Shown here: positions 1 to 5,824 of the stretch, piece by piece
Numbering within the stretch: the stretch's first letter is position 1
How the letters are laid out: the number at the start of each line of letters is the position of its first letter
DNA from: an uncultured Bacilli bacterium
GTDB taxonomy: Bacteria > Bacillota_I > Bacilli_A > RF39 > UBA660
Direction: 5' to 3'
Assembly (NCBI GenBank): GCA_947623975.1
Contig: CANQHY010000007.1
Span: 1 to 20,229, forward strand
DNA: 20,229 nt
Program-made: the position numbers and the translations under genes
Notes under the pieces: model-generated
Databases searched by the model: none
What the model was told of the DNA's origin: nothing
The model's input: only the letters and a program-made list of their open reading frames with translations

Positions 1-564
1 GTTTTAGATCTATGTCATTTCAAATGGTATTAAAACTTAAATTATAACATATATAAATATGACACTGTTTTAGATCTATGTCATTTCAAATGGTATTAAA
101 ACAGAAAATCAAGATAGAGTAGGTGAACAACTGTTTTAGATCTATGCCATTTCAAATGGTATTAAAACCATATTTTAAAGTAATAAAACCGTTTTCATGT
201 TTTAGATCTATGTCATTTCAAATGGTATTAAAACTATATAACAAGGCTTGTTTAAAAAGTCTGTGTTTTAGATCTATGTCATTTCAAATGGTATTAAAAC
301 ACAAGCATTAAGAATTATAATTGTTCTGCTGTTTTAGATCTATGTCATTTCAAATGGTATTAAAACAGTTGGAACACCAATCATTGCTATTTCAATGTTT
401 TAGATCTATGTCATTTCAAATGGTATTAAAACTAGTGATTTAAAGCCTACTGATGAAGCGAGGTTTTAGATCTATGTCATTTCAAATGGTATTAAAACTA
501 CACAAAATGCAAATTCTACTTTTAAGCTGTTTTAGATCTATGTCATTTCAAATGGTATTAAAAC
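1..564 (+). CRISPR. Type II-style CRISPR array, leader-side block of nine repeats
   Basis: Nine 36-bp direct repeats begin at 1, 67, 133, 199, 265, 331, 397, 463 and 529, separated by eight different spacers of exactly 30 bp. The repeat starts GTTTTAGATCTATG and ends GGTATTAAAAC, the pattern of Cas9 (type II-A/II-C) repeats, which reads as crRNA on the + strand. All copies are identical except the third, which has T to C at 147. The window starts on the first base of a repeat, so the array, its leader and presumably cas9/cas1/cas2 continue to the left. No cas gene or tracrRNA is visible here. The type is inferred from the repeat sequence only. Confidence 0.97.
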
Positions 565-756
565 GATTTTGATGAAGATTATGCTCCAACAGGTTGGAGA
601 AAAGGAATAGATAAACCCGAAAAAGTTGTATTTTTTGAATATACAGGAAAACAAACTAAATATATTGAGAAAGAAGATTTTTATACTAATATAAAAGTAT
701 CAAAAAATTATGATGAAGCTATGGAAATAAGAGATAAGAAGGTGAATAAAAAATGA
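565..756 (+). pseudogene. 3' fragment of an unidentified phage gene
   Basis: An open frame of 63 codons runs from the first base after a CRISPR repeat to a TGA at 754-756. It has no start codon of its own, and the repeat contributes an in-frame stop (TAA at 559-561), so only the carboxyl end of a larger protein remains. The peptide is charged and soluble (begins DFDEDYAPTGWRKG, ends EIRDKKVNKK). I do not recognise the family. Its position upstream of a scaffold-like gene suggests the end of a minor head or head-morphogenesis protein, which is inference from phage gene order. Its first 30 bases (565-594) have the length of a spacer. Confidence 0.6.
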
Positions 757-977
757 AATATCCATATACATTCGAAGAATATAAAGAAGAAACGTTGAGA
801 CAATTTAAAAAATATTACCCAAATTTATATACTGAAAATGATGAAGATATAAATGATGTTATAAAAAATGATTATAATTCTAATAAGAAAAAATATGAAA
901 AAGGTGATATAAGTTATTTTAAAGATACTATTGAGTTAGAAGTAAAACCAACTGTGTCTTGTATATCAATGTTTTAA
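753..977 (+). CDS. Small phage-associated protein of unknown function
   Basis: This 74-residue protein starts MKYPYTFEEYKEE and ends in a TAA at 975-977. AAGGTG upstream is a plausible ribosome site. The start overlaps the preceding stop as ATGA, indicating translational coupling and supporting its place in a phage operon. The protein is highly charged, rich in Lys, Glu, Asp, Tyr and Asn, mostly helical at the amino end, with no membrane segment. I do not recognise a domain. In head modules, small genes like this often sit between minor head and scaffold genes, but no function is assigned. Confidence 0.65.
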   Translation: MKYPYTFEEYKEETLRQFKKYYPNLYTENDEDINDVIKNDYNSNKKKYEKGDISYFKDTIELEVKPTVSCISMF

Positions 978-982
978 TTATA

Positions 983-1011
983 AAAAAATAATGTCATTTT
1001 GACATTTTTTT
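983..1011 (+). terminator. Intrinsic terminator inside the phage fragment
   Basis: A perfect 7-bp stem, AATGTCA (990-996) with TGACATT (1000-1006), has a TTT loop and is followed by an unbroken T tract to 1011. The A-rich 5' side can extend the stem. It lies just after the stop of the 753-977 gene and, if active, would stop transcription entering from the left part of the CRISPR array. Confidence 0.7.
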
Positions 1012-1027
1012 GTTTTTACAATATAAT
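999..1027 (+). promoter_or_regulatory. Consensus sigma-A promoter overlapping the terminator
   Basis: TTGACA (999-1004) and TATAAT (1022-1027) are separated by 17 bp, a perfect match to the vegetative promoter consensus. The -35 box is formed by the loop and 3' arm of the terminator hairpin. Transcription would begin near 1034 and run through the scaffold-gene start and into the repeats at 1172 and beyond. Confidence 0.6.
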
Positions 1028-1061
1028 TTATTTAAGGTTGAAAAACCATATTTCAATTCAC

Positions 1062-1078
1062 ACGTGTTCGCGACACGT
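1062..1078 (+). other. Hairpin in the leader of the scaffold-like gene
   Basis: ACGTGT (1062-1067) and ACACGT (1073-1078) form a perfect 6-bp stem with a TCGCG loop. It is clearly GC-richer than its surroundings and lies 13 bases before an AGGAGG ribosome site. There is no T tract after it, so it is more likely a leader structure affecting translation or RNA stability than a terminator. Its role is unknown. Confidence 0.45.
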
Positions 1079-1106
1079 AAAAAAAGCGATAGGAGGAGAA
1101 ATTATT

Positions 1107-1178
1107 ATGCGAGAATTTTTGAAAGGTTTAGATTTGGATAGTGAAACTATCGATACTATAATGGCTGAACAGTTTTAG
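1107..1178 (+). pseudogene. 5' fragment of a phage scaffolding (GP20-type) gene, cut by a CRISPR repeat
   Basis: A strong AGGAGG site (1091-1096) precedes ATG at 1107. The first 21 codons are phage-derived and begin MREFLKGLDLDSETID, continuing to TIMAE. This resembles the amino end of phage scaffolding/minor structural GP20 proteins, which commonly open with a Phe-Leu-x-x-Leu-Gly-Leu stretch and a later Ile-Met-Ala-Glu. The codon for residue 22 runs into the repeat (first G at 1172), and a repeat-encoded TAG (1176-1178) ends the frame. Family assignment comes from recalled sequence character, not a search. The gene cannot make a working protein here. Confidence 0.6.
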
Positions 1179-1337
1179 ATCTATGTCATTTCAAATGGTA
1201 TTAAAACTTTGTCACATGTCACAAGTCACCCATAGGGGTTTTAGATTTATGTCATCTTAAATGATATAAGTAATATATGTTTTTGATATTAGACAAACTT
1301 AGTTTTAGATTTATGTTATTTTGATAAAAGTTAAATT
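1172..1337 (+). CRISPR. Distal end of the CRISPR array: one intact and two decayed repeats
   Basis: A perfect repeat (1172-1207) is followed by a 30-bp spacer (1208-1237), a degenerate repeat (1238-1273), 28 bp of spacer-like sequence, and a second, more decayed repeat (1302-1337). Both decayed copies keep GTTTTAGATTTATG and share the same C to T change at repeat position 10. Loss of identity toward this side is typical of the old, leader-distal end and supports a leader to the left of the window. The left neighbour of the intact repeat is phage DNA rather than a normal repeat-spacer unit. Confidence 0.9.
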
Positions 1338-1368
1338 GTATATATTCTATCTAATTATGCTAATTAAA

Positions 1369-1397
1369 TTGAAATAATTTAAAAATAATAGTATGAT
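1369..1397 (+). promoter_or_regulatory. Probable promoter for the thymidine kinase gene
   Basis: TTGAAA (1369-1374) and TATGAT (1392-1397) are spaced by 17 bp, ten of twelve consensus bases. Transcription would start near 1404 and give a leader of about 110 bases before the ATG at 1516. I see no terminator or recognised riboswitch in that leader. Confidence 0.5.
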
Positions 1398-1515
1398 TAT
1401 ATGTGGAGAATATGTAAGGAATGGTTATATACTCATTGTAATATTATGAGGTAAGTAGGATGGTGTGATTTTGCTAAGGAATGATAGTAAAATTTTATAA
1501 TTAAGGAGAATTATT

Positions 1516-2097
1516 ATGGCAAAGTTATATTTTAGATATGGTGCTATGAATTGTGGTAAATCAACAGCATTGTTGCAAGTCGCTCACAACTATGAAGAAA
1601 GAGGAATGAAGGTATTAGTTATTAAACCTAACATTGATACAAAAGGTGATAATAACATAGTAAGTAGGTTAGGAGTAGAAAGAAAAGTAGATGTTTTATT
1701 ACCTTCTACAGGTAGAGTTCTTCCTTATGTAGAACACGATATTCCTAACGCAATACTTGTTGACGAAGCTCAGTTTTTGGAATCTTCTCAAGTTGATGAG
1801 TTATATTGTATATCTAAAGAATATGATATCCCTGTCCTTTGTTATGGGTTAAGAACAGATTTTTTAATGAAGGGATTTAAAGGATCTACTCGATTATTAG
1901 AAATTGCTGATGATATAGAGGAAATGAAAACTATTTGTCGATGTGGCAAAAAAGCTACAGCCAATATGCGTCTAAAAAATGGTATACCGATATTTGAAGG
2001 GGATCAAGTAGCAATTGATGATGGAAAAGATAATATTACTTATGAGTCTGTGTGTGGAAAATGCTATGTAAAAAAAAGAAAAGAAAGTGCAAAATAG
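1516..2097 (+). CDS. tdk: Thymidine kinase
   Basis: Thymidine kinase (type II, cytosolic) phosphorylates thymidine to dTMP with ATP in pyrimidine salvage. The 193-residue length is normal for bacterial TdK. The P-loop GAMNCGKST is at residues 9-17, the DEAQF motif with the catalytic Glu at 83-87, and YGLRTDF at 110-116. Four cysteines (141, 143, 180, 183) match the structural zinc site. The start is set by AAGGAG at 1503-1508, eight bases before the ATG. The gene stands between the end of the CRISPR array and the convergent rarA, whose stop lies only three bases beyond its own, with no terminator between. Nothing unusual is seen in its key residues. Confidence 0.97.
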   Translation: MAKLYFRYGAMNCGKSTALLQVAHNYEERGMKVLVIKPNIDTKGDNNIVSRLGVERKVDVLLPSTGRVLPYVEHDIPNAILVDEAQFLESSQVDELYCISKEYDIPVLCYGLRTDFLMKGFKGSTRLLEIADDIEEMKTICRCGKKATANMRLKNGIPIFEGDQVAIDDGKDNITYESVCGKCYVKKRKESAK

Positions 2098-2100
2098 AAT

Positions 2101-3329
2101 TCATTTTAGGCTTTCTTTTCTTTTCATATTATCTATAGAATTTTTAATTTCTTTTAGTGTTCTTTCGTATTGTGAGGTAGTTTTTGGTTCATAATAATTT
2201 TTATTTTTCAAATTATTCGGAAGATACTCCTGGACAACAAAATCTCCAGGATAATCATGTGGATATAAATAGCCAAAGGCAGTAGAATTTATATGACTTG
2301 GGACTTTATCACATTTTCCTGTTCTAACATCTTCTAAAGCTTTATTAATAGCTAAATTTGCTGAATTTGATTTAGGGGATAGAGCCATTTCGATAACTAT
2401 CTCACCCATAGGTATTACTGCTTCAGGAATTCCAACTCTTTCGGCAGCACTGATTGCTGCATATAATTTAGGACCAATCGAAGGATTAGCTAGTCCAATA
2501 TCTTCGTAGCAAATAACGCTTAATCTTCGGAAAATACTATCTAGGTCGCCAGATTCTAAAAGCCTTGCTAAATAGTGAAGCGAAGCATTTACATCACTTC
2601 CTCTAATCGATTTTGAAAAGCACTTAGGACATCGTAATGTCCATCTTCATTCTTATCATGAAAAAAAGCTGGTTTATTATTGATTTTTTTGATAGATTCA
2701 ATATTAACATTTTTATCTTCTGAAGAATAGAATGTTATCTCCAAAAGATTATAAGCATATCTCAAATCATTTCCTGATACTGATGCTATATACTTTATAG
2801 CGTCATCATCAATTTTTATTCCCCTTAAATCAGGATGTTTAATGGCCTTTTTCAAGCCTTCTATTATATCATTTTCTTCTAGAGGTAATAATTCGAATAG
2901 GTGGCATCTACTTCTAATAGCAGGGTTAATTGAGTGATATGGATTACTTGTCGTAAGTCCTATTAGGGTAATTAGGCCACTTTCTATTTGCGGAAGAAGT
3001 AAATCTTGTTTATCTTTATTAAGTCTATGAATTTCATCCATAATAAGTACCATTCCATCGTACATTTTAGCTTCTTCGACTACAATATCAAAATCTTTTT
3101 TATTGTTGATTGTTGCGTTTAAAAAACGGTATTTAACACCTAAATCTTTTACCATAGCGTTAGCAATTGATGTCTTACCAATACCTGGTCTTCCATACAA
3201 AATCATTGAAGGAAGCTTTTTGTTTTCTATTAAATTTCTTAATACTTTGCCTTTCCCTAAAAGATGTTTTTGCCCTATAACATCATCTATAGAGTTAGGA
3301 GCAAGTTTTAGTGCTAAAGGTTTCTCCAA
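2101..3329 (-). pseudogene. rarA: RarA/MgsA-type AAA+ ATPase, interrupted by a one-base frameshift
   Basis: RarA is a clamp-loader-like AAA+ ATPase acting at stalled replication forks. The amino part has Walker A GRPGIGKTS, Walker B LIMDEIHR and the AIRSRCHLFEL sensor region. The reading frame breaks at the A run on the coding strand (TTTT at 2611-2614 on +). Adding one A restores SAFQKSIRGSD and continues unbroken through LHYLARL, CYEDIGLANP and ALSPKSNSA to the normal carboxyl end at 2101. The repaired length of about 410 residues is normal. As written, the first frame ends at 2589. The start chosen is TTG at 3329, with AGAGGTGA five bases upstream; it aligns with the usual family start. 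GTG at 3338 overlaps that ribosome site and is less likely. A sequencing error in the homopolymer is possible. Confidence 0.93.
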
Positions 3330-3387
3330 TTTAATCACCTCTATTTATAATTATATCAAACGTTAGTTTTATTTTCAACTGTAATAT

Positions 3388-3419
3388 TTGACAAAACAAT
3401 TCACTAATTATATTATAAT
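3388..3419 (+). promoter_or_regulatory. Promoter of the xerD-deoB operon
   Basis: A perfect TTGACA (3388-3393) is followed after 17 bp by TATTAT (3411-3416). An overlapping TATAAT at 3414-3419 would be 20 bp away. It lies 22 bases before the xerD start, in the divergent gap with rarA. Confidence 0.6.
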
Positions 3420-3440
3420 ATATATCGATAGGGTGAAAAA

Positions 3441-4328
3441 ATGGAAGAGGATATTAAAAAGTATATTAGTTATCTCATGTATGAAAGAAGAAATGCCAAA
3501 AATACTTACTTATCATATAAAAGAGATTTAAATGATTATCGATTGTTTATGAGCCAAAGAAATATTTATAAAACTGAAGAGATAAAAAAGGAAGATGTTT
3601 TGACATATTTAGAATTTCTTTCTAAAGAAAATCTTACCGCAACATCGATCGCAAGAAAGTTGACTGCTATTAAAAACTTTCATAATTTTTTGCAGGCTAA
3701 AGATATTTTAAGTACAAATGTTACTGTTTCGATTGAAAGACCTAAAATTGTCAAAAAACTACCCACTGTTTTAACTTTAGAAGAGGTCGATTCACTTTTA
3801 GACATAAAATTAGATACACCATTTGACTATCGAAATAAGGCTATGTTAGAATTATTATACGGTACTGGTCTTAGAATATCTGAATTGTTAGATTTAAGAG
3901 TTTATGATGTTGATTTTGAAAATTGTATTGTGAGATGTATCGGTAAAGGAAGTAAAGAACGAATTGTTCCAATAGGTGAGTATGTAATTGAATATTTGAA
4001 TAAATACATAGAAAAAAGAACATTGTTGCTCAAAAAAAAGAATACTGATTATTTATTTTTAAATAATGAAGGAACGCGTTTAAGTCGATTTAGTTTTTTC
4101 AAAATAATTAAAAGGCTTTTAAAAGATAAGAACATAAATAAAGATGTTTCGCCACATACTCTACGTCACAGTTTTGCGACACACATGTTGGAGCATGGTG
4201 CAGATTTGCGAGTTATTCAAGAATTACTTGGACACAGTGATATTTCGACAACCAGAATATATACACATATTTCAAATAGCAAAGTGAAAAATGACTATAT
4301 AGAATACCACCCTCGTAGTAAAAAATAG
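3441..4328 (+). CDS. xerD: Site-specific tyrosine recombinase XerD
   Basis: Tyrosine recombinase of the Xer family, which resolves chromosome dimers at dif with its partner XerC. The 295-residue length is standard. The SAM-like core-binding domain spans about residues 1-95 and the catalytic domain about 108-290. All catalytic residues are visible: Arg145 (GTGLRISELL), Lys169 (IGKGSKER), His239 and Arg242 (SPHTLRHSFATH), His265 (LLGHSDIST) and the nucleophile Tyr274 (TRIYTH). They line up with E. coli XerD. I prefer XerD to XerC because deoB follows 11 bases downstream, as in the Bacillus ripX-drm operon. The start follows AGGGTG with a short A-rich spacer. It is not phage-like or linked to the CRISPR locus. 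Confidence 0.93.
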   Translation: MEEDIKKYISYLMYERRNAKNTYLSYKRDLNDYRLFMSQRNIYKTEEIKKEDVLTYLEFLSKENLTATSIARKLTAIKNFHNFLQAKDILSTNVTVSIERPKIVKKLPTVLTLEEVDSLLDIKLDTPFDYRNKAMLELLYGTGLRISELLDLRVYDVDFENCIVRCIGKGSKERIVPIGEYVIEYLNKYIEKRTLLLKKKNTDYLFLNNEGTRLSRFSFFKIIKRLLKDKNINKDVSPHTLRHSFATHMLEHGADLRVIQELLGHSDISTTRIYTHISNSKVKNDYIEYHPRSKK

Positions 4329-4339
4329 GAGATGTTAAA

Positions 4340-5509
4340 ATGAAATTTAAAAGAGTTTTTTTGTTAGTATTAGATTCGTTAGGAGTAGGGGAAGCACTTG
4401 ATGCCAATAATTATGGTGATAATGGCGCTAATACATTAAAACATATAATGGATAATTATGATTTATTTATTCCGAATTTAAAGAAATTGGGTTTTGTTAA
4501 TACAATTAATATGAGCGATAATAACGAGGTTGATGCTTATTATACTATTGCGAGACCCACGAATGTTGGAAAAGATAGCCTAACTTCTCATTATGAACTA
4601 ATGGGTATAAAGAGTACTACACCATTTAAAACATTCGCTGAACGTGGTTTTCCAAGAGAATTATTAGAAAAAATAGAGGAAGTAACTGGTAAGAGAGTAA
4701 TCGGTAATAAAGTTATAAATGGCGAAATGATAATTAATGAACTCGGGGAAAGACATTTATCATATGGTAGTTTGATTGTTTATACATCATCTGATTCAAC
4801 ACTACAAGTAGCAGCCCATGAAGATGTAATACCAATACCAAAATTATATAATTATTGTGAGAAAATAAGAAAAATAACTTTAGAAGGTGATTGGCGTATT
4901 GCAAGAGTAATAGCAAGACCCTTTACAGGAAAACCAGGAAAATTTAAATTTACTGCCGATAGGTGTGATTATGCTGTAAAACCACCTAAAAAAAGCATAA
5001 TGGATTTCTTAAAAGAGAAAGATTATAGTGTGATTTCAATTGGAAAAATTAACGATATTTTTGATGGTGAAGGAATTACTAAAATTGTAAAATCTTCTTA
5101 TAATAATATGGATACTATTAACAAGATGACAGATATAATGGGAAAGAAATTTACTGGTTTATGTGTGGCAAATTTAAGTGATTTTGACGCCTTATATGGA
5201 CATACAAGGGATATTTTAGGTTATGCTAAAGCCATTGAAGAATTTGATGTTGAGATACCTATGATTTTAAATAAACTAGAAAATGATGATTTGTTGATAA
5301 TTACTGCCGATCATGGAAATGATCCAACTTTTGCTGGTAACGCACATACTAGGGAGAATGTACCAGTTATAGTATTTAGCAGAAAGTTTAAAGAACCACA
5401 AAAAATGGATATTTTAGAAAGTTTGGCTGATGTTGGAGCAACAATTGCTGATAATTTTGATGTTCAAAAACCAGAAATAGGAACAAGTTTTTTAGATAAA
5501 TTAAAATAA
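4340..5509 (+). CDS. deoB: Phosphopentomutase
   Basis: DeoB interconverts (deoxy)ribose 1-phosphate and 5-phosphate, linking nucleoside breakdown to central metabolism. It belongs to the alkaline-phosphatase-like superfamily. The 389-residue length is normal. Metal ligands match the Bacillus cereus enzyme with a constant offset: Asp12 (LDSLGVG), Asp283 and His288 (DFDALYGH), Asp324 and His325 (TADHGND) and His336 (AHTRE). The phosphorylated residue is Ser80 in GKDSLTSHYE, where many family members have Thr. It is the second gene of an operon with xerD; AGGAG (4327-4331) overlaps the xerD stop. With thymidine kinase nearby, it suggests active deoxynucleoside salvage. Confidence 0.96.
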   Translation: MKFKRVFLLVLDSLGVGEALDANNYGDNGANTLKHIMDNYDLFIPNLKKLGFVNTINMSDNNEVDAYYTIARPTNVGKDSLTSHYELMGIKSTTPFKTFAERGFPRELLEKIEEVTGKRVIGNKVINGEMIINELGERHLSYGSLIVYTSSDSTLQVAAHEDVIPIPKLYNYCEKIRKITLEGDWRIARVIARPFTGKPGKFKFTADRCDYAVKPPKKSIMDFLKEKDYSVISIGKINDIFDGEGITKIVKSSYNNMDTINKMTDIMGKKFTGLCVANLSDFDALYGHTRDILGYAKAIEEFDVEIPMILNKLENDDLLIITADHGNDPTFAGNAHTRENVPVIVFSRKFKEPQKMDILESLADVGATIADNFDVQKPEIGTSFLDKLK

Positions 5510-5537
5510 AGAGCTTTGATACTCTTTATTTTTTTAA
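5505..5537 (+). terminator. Terminator of the xerD-deoB operon
   Basis: A perfect 9-bp stem, AATAAAGAG (5505-5513) with CTCTTTATT (5522-5530), has an 8-base loop and runs into a T tract. It overlaps the deoB stop codon. The facing DUF1540 gene ends at 5534, so it may also help stop that transcript, although the T tract on the minus side is weaker. Confidence 0.85.
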
Positions 5538-5722
5538 TTATCATTAATACTTTTATAACTGTTACATATCGTTTCATCTTTATTGTTAACGTCATCACCA
5601 CAACAATTACAACTTACTTTTATCTCATTTAATTTACAGTAATTAACATCGCAATTGTTGTGAATACAACTTGTAACATCGCATTTTATACTAGAGTTTT
5701 TCTTTTCATTACTTTTTGCCAT
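5534..5722 (-). CDS. Small cysteine-rich DUF1540 protein
   Basis: This 62-residue protein has eight cysteines (14, 19, 24, 29, 38, 40, 41, 53) arranged as in the DUF1540 family (IKCDVTSC, CDVNYCKL, IKVSC, then TICNSY). The cysteine pattern suggests metal binding, but the family's function is not established. The start chosen is ATG at 5722 (MAKSNEKK), with GGAGG eight bases upstream. An ATG 15 bases further up (5737) overlaps that ribosome site and is less likely. No signal peptide or membrane segment is seen. It is a single gene, convergent with deoB and divergent from the membrane-protein gene at 5825. Confidence 0.85.
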   Translation of the reverse strand: MAKSNEKKNSSIKCDVTSCIHNNCDVNYCKLNEIKVSCNCCGDDVNNKDETICNSYKSINDN

Positions 5723-5824
5723 AAAATATACCTCCATTAATAATATTTACAAAATTAAAAATAATATTTATAAAAAATAAAAAGGATGATAAAATTGATT
5801 CATAGTATAAGTAGGTGTTATTTT

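Larger units (their letters stand above)
565..1171 (+). mobile_element. Phage structural-gene fragment occupying a spacer position in the CRISPR array
   Basis: This 607-bp segment lies exactly between the repeat ending at 564 and the repeat starting at 1172. It carries the 3' end of a coding region (565-756), a small gene coupled to it by an ATGA overlap (753-977), a terminator/promoter region, and the first codons of a phage scaffolding-type gene (from 1107) cut by the right repeat. The order fits the portal/minor-head to scaffold part of a siphovirus or myovirus head module. No integrase, terminal repeats or att-like duplication is visible, so it is not an intact mobile element. It may be real recombined phage DNA or an assembly join through two phage-matching spacers. 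Confidence 0.75.

Noticed and set aside
123..311. 62-codon open frame with repeated FRSMSFQMVLK segments
   Set aside because: It is a translation of CRISPR repeats and spacers; the repetition comes from the repeat, and there is no ribosome site.
565..1171. Complete prophage or insertion sequence in the array
   Set aside because: No integrase, transposase, terminal inverted repeats or target duplication; both ends are cut inside genes exactly at repeats.
1238..1337. Degenerate repeats as a tracrRNA anti-repeat
   Set aside because: They keep the same orientation and decay as distal repeats do. No tracr-like nexus or terminator hairpin follows on the minus strand, so a tracrRNA is not supported in this window.
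2605..2620. Programmed frameshift in rarA
   Set aside because: There is no canonical slippery heptamer with a downstream structure and the family is not known to use one; error or mutation is simpler.
2101..3338. rarA as two separate genes
   Set aside because: The two frames join into one normal RarA if a single A is added at 2611-2614, including conserved residues between the two open frames.
3103..3366. Plus-strand 87-codon frame opposite rarA
   Set aside because: Antisense shadow of the conserved rarA start region with no ribosome site.
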